Below, one piece after another: positions 1 to 8,418 of a DNA stretch of 64,000 bases. The first letter of the stretch is position 1. Each line of letters begins with the position of its first letter. The notes below the pieces were generated by a model, which did no database searches, was not told the origin of the DNA, and worked only from the letters and a program-made list of their open reading frames with translations. The translations under genes and the position numbers were made by a program. The DNA comes from CAZNOG01 sp964574635 (GTDB lineage Bacteria > Bacteroidota > Bacteroidia > Flavobacteriales_D > Cryomorphaceae): positions 1 through 64,000 of the forward strand of contig CAZNOG010000001.1 of NCBI GenBank assembly GCA_964574635.1. The letters are read 5' to 3'.

Positions 1-1094
1 TTTGCGGATTGTATTCAAAATTTTCGGCATTGTATCTCGGGTCGGGTGCCTGGCTCGCACGGCCAATGGCGGGAATGGCGGTAAGGGTTTTTATATTGAG
101 TCGGTGCGCAATGCAAAACTCACTTCCGGTATGGTATCCTTTGTCGTATAGCGCAGTAAATTGGTTGGTTTGCAGAATGGATTTGGCACGCCTGAGCATC
201 ATGCCCATCGCCTTTTTATCGTTTTGATTGGTGAGTTTGTAATCGATCAATAGTTTGTTTTCGGCATCCACGGTGGTTTGCAGGGTGTAGCATACTTCGG
301 TGATGGTGCCGCGCACGATTTGGTGTCGGCTGTCGGGGTCTGATGTCGACAGCTGGGGGTTTTCCGAGCTTTGGTCAGCTTCGAGTTCTTCTTTTATGCG
401 CGTGTATTTTTGGTGGTGCCTTTCATGTTTGGTTATTTCGGTTTCAAGCGCTTTGGCTTTATCCCCATCTGCTTTCTGCAGTGCTGCGTTATGTTCTTCG
501 AGTTTACGATCGATGTATTCCAGGTGCCGCTCGATTTTCTTTTTGTTGTAGTTGTTCTTCTTGCTGTTTTGGGCGCGTAGTTTGGTGCTGTCGCCGGCTA
601 TGAGCAACCCGCCAATGAGGTTGAAATTACGAGCTATTTCTACGCTTTGTCTGAACACTCGACGAATGGCTTGGGGGTTGTCTTTCCGAAATCTTGCTAT
701 GGTGTTGTGATCGGGCTTGAGATTCTTGAGCAGCCAGATCACTTCGAGGTTACGTTCACACTCTTTTTCAAGCCGGCGGGATGAGCGCATCCGGTTCATA
801 TAGCCGTAGATGTACAGCTTCAGTAAATCGGCGGGATGATACGGTGGTCGTCCTTGTGTGGCAATGGGCTTAAATCCCATCTTATCCGGGTCGAGCGATT
901 CAACAAAGGCATCGATAAATCGAACCGAATTATCTGCGGGTACCATATCGTCCAGACAAGTGGTAAAAAGTGCAAGCTGGTCGCGGGATTGTCCTTTTTG
1001 ATATTCCATGCTTCAAGATCGACATTTAGCCTTGGCCGCCGACGAGAAGCGAGAGAGGTTTTCCACAAAAGGGGTGTGGGTTTTGAGACAGTCT
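1..1094 (-). mobile_element. IS1182-like insertion sequence, one end (partial)
   Basis: The first 1.1 kb is the 5' part of an insertion sequence whose other end lies before the window. It contains the transposase gene read leftward from 1009. The outer end is placed at about 1081-1094, where the minus strand reads AGACTGTCTCAAAA, a terminal-repeat sequence often seen on IS1182- and IS5-type elements. Beyond 1094 the sequence becomes a coherent coding frame of unrelated type. The opposite terminal repeat and the target duplication are outside the window, so the exact boundary is an inference. Confidence 0.7.
2..1009 (-). CDS. IS1182-family transposase, N-terminal 336 residues (runs off window start)
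   Basis: An uninterrupted minus-strand frame starts at ATG 1009 and stays open to the window edge, so only 336 residues of an expected roughly 500 are present. The N-terminus (MEYQKGQSRDQLALF) and the GRPPYHPADLLKLYIYGYM region at about 53-71 match the InsH/DUF772-type N-terminal domain. The DDE nuclease begins at IAGDSTKLRAQNSK, where Asp140 is the likely first catalytic residue. The second is Asp289 in ALYDKGYHTGSE. The third acidic residue would lie outside the window. A Lys/Glu-rich insertion at about 150-215 looks like a coiled coil. No frameshift or stop is visible, so the enzyme may be intact. Confidence 0.85.
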   Translation of the reverse strand, partial: MEYQKGQSRDQLALFTTCLDDMVPADNSVRFIDAFVESLDPDKMGFKPIATQGRPPYHPADLLKLYIYGYMNRMRSSRRLEKECERNLEVIWLLKNLKPDHNTIARFRKDNPQAIRRVFRQSVEIARNFNLIGGLLIAGDSTKLRAQNSKKNNYNKKKIERHLEYIDRKLEEHNAALQKADGDKAKALETEITKHERHHQKYTRIKEELEADQSSENPQLSTSDPDSRHQIVRGTITEVCYTLQTTVDAENKLLIDYKLTNQNDKKAMGMMLRRAKSILQTNQFTALYDKGYHTGSEFCIAHRLNIKTLTAIPAIGRASQAPDPRYNAENFEYNPQ

Positions 1095-1625
1095 GGTATC
1101 GTCGATTATTTTGGTTTTGAAGATCACTATACCGACATGGCATGGCGCATCGGCCCAATGGTGAAGCTCATGAATGACATTTTGGTGGATATCAGGGACA
1201 CCAATTCGAAAGTGGGCAAGAAACCGAAAAAAGCGATAAAACACTATTCGGAAAAGTTTCACAAACCCCAAGCTCTGAAAACCAAGACCCTTCTGATTCC
1301 CGACGGCATTGTACGTCCTGAAGACGCCCCGGCAATCACTATATCCTTAGGTCTTCCGATGGACGAAGTACGTAAACTCGGTTCCGCCAAAGAATCGCAA
1401 ATCAAGGAAAAGTACCCCCATGCATTTTCCGTGGTTGACAAGGAGGCAGTGGCTCAAGCCTTGGAGGAACGACGCCCTGACACTGCGGTGCTCATCCCCG
1501 TTGCATCATCTATGGGAAGTCAATTCATGATATTTGATGCCGAAACTTACGAGTGTCTTTATTTCGATTACAAAACGACTGGAATTGCGATGAGACCGAA
1601 CGATTACCAGAAGATTTTCAAATAA
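1095..1625 (+). pseudogene. 3' remnant of an unrecognised gene cut by the insertion sequence
   Basis: From the IS end a plus-strand frame continues for about 177 codons to a stop at 1623-1625. It reads coherently (VDYFGFEDHYTDMAW..., then LLIPDGIVRPEDAPAIT and FSVVDKEAVAQALEERRPDTAVLIP), but no family is recognised. The first ATG inside the remnant is at 1137. A fused frame entering from the IS starts at 1008 and could give a 205-residue chimera, but those first 29 codons are IS sequence. The native start presumably lies on the far side of the IS. A strong hairpin terminator follows. Confidence 0.6.
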
Positions 1626-1707
1626 AAAATCGTCGGGGTCGGGGAACGCCTCGATCTGCCCGTGCACCGTCGGGCGTTTTCCGCATCGGTGGCGAAATCG
1701 GGTTCAG

Positions 1708-1758
1708 CGCCCGTGTATACGGTGGGTTCCCGCCGTCCACACGGGCGCTCTATTTTTT
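1708..1758. terminator. Bidirectional hairpin terminator between convergent genes
   Basis: The arms CGCCCGTGT (1708-1716) and ACACGGGCG (1739-1747) pair perfectly. They enclose a second stem, ACGGTGGG with CCCGCCGT, which has one G-U pair. A T-rich run follows on the plus strand. It lies between the truncated gene ending at 1625 and the DUF420 gene ending at 1790. Confidence 0.75.
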
Positions 1759-1789
1759 GGAAATCGCCGACTTTTCTCGATCCACCCTT

Positions 1790-2311
1790 TTAACCGGGGT
1801 AGTACGGCGAAATCATGAGGTAGACCACTACGCCGGATATGGCTACGTACAGCCAGATGGGCAGCGTAACTCGGGCAATGCGTTTGTGCTTGTCGAATCG
1901 CCGCGACAGGGCGCGAACGAAGGTGATCAGAACCAGAGGAACCAACGCGACGGACAACAGAATATGGGAGAGGAGGACGAAGAGGTACACGTTGCGTCTC
2001 CACCCTTCGCCCGGGTAGGCGGTGCTTTCGTTGGTGGCGTGGTAAATCACGTACATCACCAGAAACGTCGCCGACAAAAGGATGGCCAAAAACATGAGGT
2101 TGCGGTGCAGGGTGATGTTTTTCCGGCGGATGGCTAGAAACCCCGCCACGAGTACCAGGGCGGTTGCGGCGTTGATATTGGCGTAAATCGACGGTAAAAA
2201 CCCCGTGTCGTAGCCCTGAAGGGTTTCGGAAAAATACAACGCCGCTATGCCGGCCGGAACAACGATGGAAAGGACGACTACCCAAGGGGTGTAACGAGAA
2301 GATCGGGACAT
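1790..2311 (-). CDS. DUF420 membrane protein of the cytochrome oxidase cluster (CtaM/YozB-like)
   Basis: A 173-residue integral membrane protein with about five hydrophobic segments and conserved histidines in the middle, for example the ITLHRNLMF and MYVIYHATNES regions. This is the pattern of the DUF420 family, whose Bacillus members (YozB/CtaM) are needed for assembly or activity of haem-a3 oxidases. It is the last gene of the minus-strand oxidase cluster and starts one base after the SCO stop, so it is very likely co-transcribed. The exact molecular role is not settled by the sequence. Confidence 0.8.
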   Translation of the reverse strand: MSRSSRYTPWVVVLSIVVPAGIAALYFSETLQGYDTGFLPSIYANINAATALVLVAGFLAIRRKNITLHRNLMFLAILLSATFLVMYVIYHATNESTAYPGEGWRRNVYLFVLLSHILLSVALVPLVLITFVRALSRRFDKHKRIARVTLPIWLYVAISGVVVYLMISPYYPG

Positions 2312-2312
2312 T

Positions 2313-3014
2313 TCAAGAGGCGGTGGCGCCGGATTGTTCGTCTTTTATTTCCTTCATGAGCATGCGGATGTCGTCTGCGAGGTCGTCGACTTCCTTCGCG
2401 CTGGTGCCGTCGTAAAATCCGCGGATGTGTCGGTCGGGATCCACGAGTACGAAGAGACCCGAGTGCAGATATCCACCCGGCGCCGAATCGTCTTCCTGCG
2501 CGCTGAGCAGATATCCTTCCATCCCCAGGGCATAGATTTCTTCGCGGTCGCCGGTGGCGAAAGTCCAACGGTCGAAATCAGCGCCGTTCTTTTCGCCGTA
2601 AGCTTTCAGCTTTTCCGGGGTATCCGTCGTGGGGTCTACCGTGTAGGAAATGAACTTTACGTTTCTGAACGAGGGGTCGTCGAGCATCCACTGCAAACGC
2701 ACCATGTGCTTGGTCATGATGGGGCAAATGGTGGGACAAGAAGTGAAAAAGAAAGAACCGACCACGATTTGGTCTTCGAAATCGCTCCAAGAAATCGGTT
2801 CGCCGAATTGGTTCGTCAGGGAAAAATCCGGAACGGTGTGGTACAAGGTATCAGCCGAATCGGTACCGGCGATGGGCAGCACGGTCTTGGGACCGTAATG
2901 CGGCAAGTATTGGAATTTGTGCTCGGCCTTGGAAAGTAAAATCAGCAGCAATCCGGGAACCAGAAGCAAGGTGATGAGAATGATAAACTTCCGTCCCTGC
3001 CTGTTTTGTGTCAT
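2313..3014 (-). CDS. SCO1/SenC-family copper chaperone for cytochrome c oxidase
   Basis: A membrane-anchored thioredoxin-fold protein of 233 residues. There is one N-terminal membrane segment (about 10-28), then a periplasmic domain. The copper ligands are visible as the CxxxC pair Cys93/Cys97 in FTSCPTICP, and His184 in GYLHSGLFVLVD. SCO proteins deliver copper to the CuA centre of oxidase subunit II. The start at 3014 (MTQNRQGRK) is preferred because it lies two bases after the upstream stop. An in-frame ATG at 3053 would overlap that gene by 37 bases. It sits between coxIV and DUF420 in the oxidase operon. Confidence 0.9.
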   Translation of the reverse strand: MTQNRQGRKFIILITLLLVPGLLLILLSKAEHKFQYLPHYGPKTVLPIAGTDSADTLYHTVPDFSLTNQFGEPISWSDFEDQIVVGSFFFTSCPTICPIMTKHMVRLQWMLDDPSFRNVKFISYTVDPTTDTPEKLKAYGEKNGADFDRWTFATGDREEIYALGMEGYLLSAQEDDSAPGGYLHSGLFVLVDPDRHIRGFYDGTSAKEVDDLADDIRMLMKEIKDEQSGATAS

Positions 3015-3016
3015 GG

Positions 3017-3409
3017 TCAGTCGGTCAGTATTTCCGGCATGTAGTGGTTCCAAATATTATGGATGTACACCGATTCGGTGAGAAGGATGTACACGATGTA
3101 CAAGGCGAAAATCAAGTAGGGGATGAGGATGAAATACCTGAAATTTCGGCGCTCGTCGCCCAAGTGCATGAATACGGATACGATGTACGCCGCCTTGATG
3201 ATGGTCATGACGATGAAAGACCATTTTACCACCGGCCAAAGCGAAGATCCGTGCTTGATGAAAATTCCCATCAGGACCTCCGCGGCCGTGATCAACGACA
3301 AGATGATGGTCGTCTTGATGATCCGCTTTCGTACGGCTCTTCCCGTTTCCTCGTCGTGCTGTGCCGCAATGGAGTATGAATCATTTATAATCAGGTCGTC
3401 GCGCTCCAT
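3017..3409 (-). CDS. Cytochrome c oxidase subunit IV (prokaryotic type)
   Basis: A 130-residue protein with a charged N-terminus and three membrane segments (about 32-50, 60-82 and 92-112). The loop motif VFMHLGDERRNFRYFILIPY is characteristic of bacterial cytochrome oxidase subunit IV. It is a small structural subunit of the haem-copper oxidase in the inner membrane. It lies 18 bases after a subunit III gene and two bases before the SCO gene, which is the usual Bacteroidota order. Confidence 0.85.
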   Translation of the reverse strand: MERDDLIINDSYSIAAQHDEETGRAVRKRIIKTTIILSLITAAEVLMGIFIKHGSSLWPVVKWSFIVMTIIKAAYIVSVFMHLGDERRNFRYFILIPYLIFALYIVYILLTESVYIHNIWNHYMPEILTD

Positions 3410-3427
3410 GAGAATTGTGTGTATTGA

Positions 3428-4276
3428 TTAAACCAGATAGAAAAAAGTAAATACGAATACCCAGACCAGGTCGACAAAGTGCCAATACAGCCCCACTTTC
3501 TCGACCATCTCGTAGTGCCCCCGGCGGTGGTATACACCGCGCAGTACGCTGATAAAGGCGATGGTCAACAGCAGCACCCCGATGGATACGTGGAATCCGT
3601 GAAATCCGGTGATGAAAAAGAAGAAATTGGCGTATTGCACCGGCCCGTATTCGTTTTCGGTCATGTTGGCGCCTTGCACGTGCAGCAGGTGTCGACCGTA
3701 GAGGTCCACCGCGCGCTCCCCGGTGATGATGTTTTCGTCGGCAGTGCCCTTGTTGGCGATCAGCCCGAAGTTCTCTACGTCAGCGGCCGTTTTGCCGTGC
3801 GGAATCTCTTCGGTGAGCCAGTATTGGTCGTTGGTGTTGGTGATGATGTATCCCGGCGTGCCGTGGATGAAGTGGCTCCACTCCCAAGCTTGGGAGCCCA
3901 AGAAGGTGAGACCGCCGAGCAGCGTCAGACCCAGCCACAGCGTCACCCCTTTGCGGTCCATGCGGTGCCCCGCTTCCACGGCGAGAACCATGGTTACCGA
4001 GCTGACGATCAGCAGGAACGTCATGAACGCCACGAAAATCAGCGGAAACGAACCGGAGAAGAAGGGGATGGCTTGAAAAACCTGTTCACCCACCGGCCAT
4101 TCGCCTTGGTACGTGTGGCGCGCAAAACCGAAACCGACCAAAAAGCCGGTGAAAGTCAGTGCGTCCGACACCAAAAAGAACCAAATCATGAGCTTCCCAT
4201 AGCTCACGCTGAAAGGGGATCGGTTGCCCCCCCACAATTCCGCCGAAGTGACGGTTTCTGTCGCCTGCGATGCCAT
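3428..4276 (-). CDS. Cytochrome c oxidase subunit III
   Basis: A 282-residue subunit III homologue with about six to seven membrane helices. The family signature is clear in the C-terminal half: FFFITGFHGFHVSIGVLLL and GLYWHFVDLVWVFVFTFFY. The protein has an extended loop at about 125-200 (HFIHGTPGYIITNTNDQYW and onward), which is common in Bacteroidota versions. Subunit III stabilises the oxidase core and shapes oxygen entry. It is the second of two subunit III-like genes here. Subunits I and II are not in the window. Confidence 0.92.
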   Translation of the reverse strand: MASQATETVTSAELWGGNRSPFSVSYGKLMIWFFLVSDALTFTGFLVGFGFARHTYQGEWPVGEQVFQAIPFFSGSFPLIFVAFMTFLLIVSSVTMVLAVEAGHRMDRKGVTLWLGLTLLGGLTFLGSQAWEWSHFIHGTPGYIITNTNDQYWLTEEIPHGKTAADVENFGLIANKGTADENIITGERAVDLYGRHLLHVQGANMTENEYGPVQYANFFFFITGFHGFHVSIGVLLLTIAFISVLRGVYHRRGHYEMVEKVGLYWHFVDLVWVFVFTFFYLV

Positions 4277-4300
4277 TAGTCTATGCGTTTGGGTGCAAGT

Positions 4301-5041
4301 TTAGTGAATTATTAATAAAAACAGCAGCAAATATATCCAGAGTCCGTCAACAAAGTGCCAATAGATCCCTCCCAGCTGAAGACGCGTGGTGTCGACCACC
4401 CCGCTCCGCTTGATTACCGCGTACACCAAGATGCCGATCAAAAACAACAGACCCCCCAGAATGTGAAGCAAATGCACGAAACTCAGCACGTAAATATAAC
4501 TGCTCGACTGGTTGTTGTGCACCGCGATTTCGTCGACCAAAGGTTTCTCCCGCAACTCGTCGTTGGGGAAATAATAATTGCCGTCCTCGTACACCAGCAC
4601 TTCCCCCCTGTACGTAATGGTGTAGTCCTCGCCGTAAATTCCGTCGAGGTTGTCCACGTATCCCGATACGTACCCGCCGATCTTCACCAGTTGGCTCCAC
4701 CCGATCACCTGCCCGATTCCGAAACCGAAACCCAAGGCGATCGTCGCGATCAGAAGATTTTTGGCCCGGCGGTGGTGGCCCCGCTTCGACGCGGTCACCG
4801 CCCATTTAAGTACCAAACTGCTCAAAAGTATCAACGCCGTTGAAACGTAAAACGCCGGCGGCAAAGCCATGTTCACCCACAATGCACCGTACGAACTGAC
4901 CACATACGCACTCGACAAACCGGCAAACAGCATCACGATGCTGAACATCGCGAAGTACAGCACCATTTTCTTGGTGCGCATGCCGATCGGTGCTTCTTTG
5001 GGTGGTGTAGCGGCCATAGTGCTATCAGTCATATGCGCCAT
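4301..5041 (-). CDS. Cytochrome c oxidase subunit III-like protein (second paralogue)
   Basis: A 246-residue protein of the same fold as the following gene, with shared motifs YVLSFVHLLHILGGLLFL and GGIYWHFVDGLWIYLLLFL. It is shorter at the N-terminus and has its own soluble insertion (about 125-175, VDNLDGIYGEDYTITY...). Pairs of subunit III-like genes in tandem after ctaB are normal in Bacteroidota. This one starts 3 bases after the ctaB stop and is followed 24 bases later by coxIII. A slightly shorter start (MTDSTMAAT) is possible. Confidence 0.88.
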   Translation of the reverse strand: MAHMTDSTMAATPPKEAPIGMRTKKMVLYFAMFSIVMLFAGLSSAYVVSSYGALWVNMALPPAFYVSTALILLSSLVLKWAVTASKRGHHRRAKNLLIATIALGFGFGIGQVIGWSQLVKIGGYVSGYVDNLDGIYGEDYTITYRGEVLVYEDGNYYFPNDELREKPLVDEIAVHNNQSSSYIYVLSFVHLLHILGGLLFLIGILVYAVIKRSGVVDTTRLQLGGIYWHFVDGLWIYLLLFLLIIH

Positions 5042-5044
5042 CGA

Positions 5045-5935
5045 TCAACTGTAAAACAAATAGACCATCAGGATGGCCGGTAAGTATAGGAAAGAGGCGA
5101 ACATCACCTGTTTCGCCGCTTTGTCGTCTCTCTTCACCAACAGCCGGGCGGCGGGGTACGCAAATGCCAGACCCAAGGCCAGAGACCACCAGGCCGCTCC
5201 CGCGTCCATCCATCCGAATACCCACGGCAGCATGGATACCGGAATCAAAAACAAGGTGTACAGAAAAGTCAGAAACGCGCTCTGCCCGTCTTTGCCCCGC
5301 CGCGATGGCAGCAAGTGGTAATTCGCCTTTTTGTAATCGTCGTGGGAAACCCAGGCAATCGCCCAGAAATGAGGGAATTGCCAGATGAATTGGGTGGCGA
5401 ACAACAACCCGGCGTACAGGTCGAATGAGCCCGTAGCCGCCACGTACCCGAGCATGGGCGGAATCGCGCCCGGAAAAGCGCCCACGAACACGGCCCAAGA
5501 ACTGTGCTTCTTCAAAGGTGTGTACAACAGCACGTAGCTGAATTGCGCCAACGCCCCCAAAACCGCCGACAACGGGTTGAAAACCAGATAGAGGATAACC
5601 AGCGCGCCGGCAGACATCAGCGAAGCGGCGACCAAACCTTCCGCCGCCGACATCTTTCCCGTCGGCAGTGGACGATTGCGGGTGCGGTTCATCAAGGCGT
5701 CCACATCCCTCTCAATCACTTGGTTGAAGCCGTTGGAGGCGCCCGAAAGCAGCGTCCCCCCGATGCACAGCCACACCACGGCCATCCACGAAAAATGCTC
5801 CGCCCCGATGGCATACCCGATCACCGAAGAAATGACCACCAGAAACGTCAGCCGCATCTTCGTAAACATGGCGTACGACGCGATCTTTTCACGGATTATT
5901 TCGGAAATCGTCTTGTCGGCGGTGCGTACGAGCAT
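5045..5935 (-). CDS. ctaB: Protohaem IX farnesyltransferase (haem O synthase)
   Basis: A 296-residue UbiA-superfamily membrane enzyme that transfers farnesyl to haem B, giving haem O, the precursor of haem A for the oxidase encoded next door. The first prenyl-diphosphate motif is intact (Asn71, Arg76, Asp77 and Asp79 in NQVIERDVDALMNRTRNRP). The second acidic region is WVSHDDYKKANYHLLP. About nine hydrophobic segments are visible. It is the first gene of the minus-strand operon. A 376-base gap containing a structured repeat separates it from the gene upstream. Confidence 0.93.
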   Translation of the reverse strand: MLVRTADKTISEIIREKIASYAMFTKMRLTFLVVISSVIGYAIGAEHFSWMAVVWLCIGGTLLSGASNGFNQVIERDVDALMNRTRNRPLPTGKMSAAEGLVAASLMSAGALVILYLVFNPLSAVLGALAQFSYVLLYTPLKKHSSWAVFVGAFPGAIPPMLGYVAATGSFDLYAGLLFATQFIWQFPHFWAIAWVSHDDYKKANYHLLPSRRGKDGQSAFLTFLYTLFLIPVSMLPWVFGWMDAGAAWWSLALGLAFAYPAARLLVKRDDKAAKQVMFASFLYLPAILMVYLFYS

Positions 5936-6166
5936 GGAGGTGTATTCAGGGCAAAAATCTCCGCAAAGATAAAAGGGATTGTGGAAAAAGACAGTTCAAA
6001 AGCGCCCCGAATGCATTCCCCGCGTCAAACCCCCGATTGCGCCCGAAATTTACGAGGGGTGTTTTTGGGTTTGTGGGGCGTATCCCCGGCCCACCGCAAT
6101 CCCGATTGCTCTTTCGGCAAACTTCAATGCGCAAAATGCAGGCGGATTTCAAACTTCCCCGGGCCG

Positions 6167-6306
6167 GGGTCGGTCTTCCACCTGTATCTCCCCATCGGGG
6201 CGGGGCGCGCCCCAAGGTGAAGAACCGTGCCTGCCGGCGCCGGTCCTGCACCGCGTCGCGCATCCCGCCCCGATGGGGAGGATGCCGGTGTACGCCCTTA
6301 CGCGAT
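6167..6306 (+). repeat. ~145-bp structured intergenic repeat, copy 1
   Basis: The left block GGGTCGGTCTTCC (6167-6179) and the right block around GGATGCCG...TTACGCGATC (6280-6306) match those of the other copies. Perfect 17-bp arms (6188-6204 and 6264-6280, CTCCCCATCGGGGCGGG and its complement) close a loop. The loop contains a diverged core in which GTGC pairs with GCAC where other copies have GAGC with GCTC. The copy abuts the end of the gene at 6312-6986. The remaining intergenic sequence (5936-6166) shows nothing else recognisable. Confidence 0.7.
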
Positions 6307-6311
6307 CAAAA

Positions 6312-6986
6312 TCAGATATCCGACACCAAATGATCCTCCACCTTCAAGCCGTCGTCGTTCGTGCCCAGCACATCAGTAAAGCAACTGTAAAACATGCAGT
6401 ACATCACCGGAACAGCGGCCAGAACCCCTACGCCGCATAAAATGGCTCCCGCCAAGAGGATGGCAATTGCCAAGAGAACCAACAACAGAAAGTTGAACCA
6501 TTTTTTGTTAATCACCCGAATGCTGACTTCGATCCCGTCGATGAAACTGAGACCGGACAACACCACCAAGGGAAATGAGAACATCAAAGCCACCATCAAC
6601 CATATGCCCGGCAGAATCAGCAACGCAAACCCGATTGCGGCCAATACAAAAACGACTATTTGCAATAAGATCAAGTGGCCGATGCGATCCAAGGCGGTGA
6701 AAAAATCGCTGAATTCCAAGGTTCCCTTTTTCTTTACCGTGTCGGCGGCCGTGAAATAGCCCGCCGTCGCGATGGGGCCAAGGACGAAACTCGAAATTAT
6801 GGACAAGCGTGGGTCGATCACCGAGATGATATTACCTGCCACAAAATACAATAGAGTGAATACGATGAACATCGCAGGGGCACGGGCGAACAATTCCCAG
6901 CCCTCTTTCAAATAGCGGTTGATGTCGAAATTGTAACCCGATGAAATGCGGGAGAGGATTTTCTCTTTGGTCGTGATGATTTCCAT
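6312..6986 (-). CDS. Polytopic membrane protein of unknown function
   Basis: A 224-residue protein with a cytoplasmic N-terminus (SRISSGYNFDINRYLKEGWELF) followed by about five or six membrane helices. The order of a short amphipathic 'EGWELFARAP' segment before the first helix, then paired helices with LPGIWLMVALMFSFPL, resembles the small Bacteroidota membrane proteins loosely grouped with DUF975 or glycerophosphodiesterase membrane-domain families. No function can be assigned. It stands alone: 100 bases separate it from the DUF58 gene and the repeat lies directly after its stop. Base composition is a little AT-richer than its neighbours. Confidence 0.65.
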   Translation of the reverse strand: MEIITTKEKILSRISSGYNFDINRYLKEGWELFARAPAMFIVFTLLYFVAGNIISVIDPRLSIISSFVLGPIATAGYFTAADTVKKKGTLEFSDFFTALDRIGHLILLQIVVFVLAAIGFALLILPGIWLMVALMFSFPLVVLSGLSFIDGIEVSIRVINKKWFNFLLLVLLAIAILLAGAILCGVGVLAAVPVMYCMFYSCFTDVLGTNDDGLKVEDHLVSDI

Positions 6987-7086
6987 GAAAGGCGTTTTGA
7001 GGTTTGATTTTCGTTAAATGACGGAGCAAGATAACATTTCGCCCGTACGTTCCCTCACCCGATTCCCATTTTCACCGCTTTCACGA

Positions 7087-8418
7087 TCAGACCAGACCCA
7101 TCGCCTTTATCTCCATGTACCGGTTGATCACTTCCGTGGTCAGCTCCTGCGGACGACATACCAAGGTGTGTATCCCCCTTCTCCTCAATTTCAGAACCCG
7201 TTCTTTCTCGGCCTGTACGTGTTGCCTGATCAAGGTGCTGCGGTACATGTCCGTCACGCTCCGGTTTTCCGTTTCGTCCTGCACCGTCAATTCCGGATCT
7301 TGAAACACCACGGCGATCAACATGTGCTTCTTGCTCAGTCGGTGGAGCACCGGCAATGCCGCGTCGACCATCTGCATGGAGTCGAAATTGGTGAAGAACA
7401 AAATCAAACTTCTGTTCGGCGCCAACCGGGTCACCGAACGGTGCAGCAAGGCGTAGTCCGGCTCTTCCCTGCGCTCGTTTTCGGCGTACAGCGCATCGAG
7501 GATCTTCCGTATGTGCCCCGGTCGACTTTCCGCGCGCAGCGCCGAACCGATCTTGTTTGAAAACGTGATCAGTCCCGCCTTGTCGCCGTGCTTCAAGGCC
7601 AAATTCGATAGCGCCAAGGTGGCGTTGATGGAATAATCCAAGTACGTCAAATGCCGAAACGCCATTTTCATGCTCCGACCTTTGCTGATGATGCAGTAGA
7701 GGTTTTGACTCCTCTCGTCCCGGTATCGGTTGGCCATCAGGCTCCGCGTTTTTCCCGTGGCTCTCCAATTGATGCTGCGGATGTCGTCGCCTTCCGCAAA
7801 AGAGGATATTTGTTCGAACTCGTAACTCCGCCCGATGCGGTTCATGATTTTGCTTCCGTGCATAACGCTCATGCGCGACAAGGCACGCAATTCCGCCCGC
7901 CTCATTTCGGCGATGTTCGGATAAACCCGCACATCGGTGGCCATGGGCAAGCGGATACGCCGCCTCAAAAGACGCAAGGGACTCTCCAAAAACACCAACA
8001 CGTCACCGAAGGAATACACGCCCCGCCCGATGGGGCGAATGGTGTATCGGAATCTCCGCTGCGGACCCGAGATTCCCTTCAAAGTGAAATCCCTCTCTTG
8101 CAACGGATCGGGCAATTCGTCCACCACTTCCATATAAAGTGGGCGATGATTAGGGAAAGTGAATTCCAGGACGATCTCCGTGTCTTCGTTCAGATTCAGC
8201 GCGCTCGGCAGCAATCGCCGCCCCGTCACGACCGTGGAAGGGCGGAAGAGCATATACCCGTCCACCACCGCGGCACAAAACAGGAGGAAAAAAGTGGCCT
8301 GACCGACGACGAAGGCCGCCGGAAAGGCAAAACCAAGGGCGCACAATGCAATGGCCACCGCACCGATGCGGAAAAACCTCGTCGTGAGCCACAACCGGTA
8401 TGCCCGATCTCTTTTCAA
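7087..8418 (-). CDS. DUF58 domain protein (MoxR partner)
   Basis: A 443-residue protein with two N-terminal membrane segments (about 15-33 and 36-56), a beta-rich periplasmic region, and the DUF58 signature at about 209-230 (EGDDIRSINWRATGKTR). A C-terminal von Willebrand A-like part follows. DUF58 proteins are almost always encoded beside MoxR ATPases and are thought to act in cell-envelope or chaperone-like systems. The start overlaps the MoxR stop by four bases (ATGA), which indicates translational coupling. It is the last gene of the five-gene cluster. Confidence 0.85.
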   Translation of the reverse strand: MKRDRAYRLWLTTRFFRIGAVAIALCALGFAFPAAFVVGQATFFLLFCAAVVDGYMLFRPSTVVTGRRLLPSALNLNEDTEIVLEFTFPNHRPLYMEVVDELPDPLQERDFTLKGISGPQRRFRYTIRPIGRGVYSFGDVLVFLESPLRLLRRRIRLPMATDVRVYPNIAEMRRAELRALSRMSVMHGSKIMNRIGRSYEFEQISSFAEGDDIRSINWRATGKTRSLMANRYRDERSQNLYCIISKGRSMKMAFRHLTYLDYSINATLALSNLALKHGDKAGLITFSNKIGSALRAESRPGHIRKILDALYAENERREEPDYALLHRSVTRLAPNRSLILFFTNFDSMQMVDAALPVLHRLSKKHMLIAVVFQDPELTVQDETENRSVTDMYRSTLIRQHVQAEKERVLKLRRRGIHTLVCRPQELTTEVINRYMEIKAMGLV

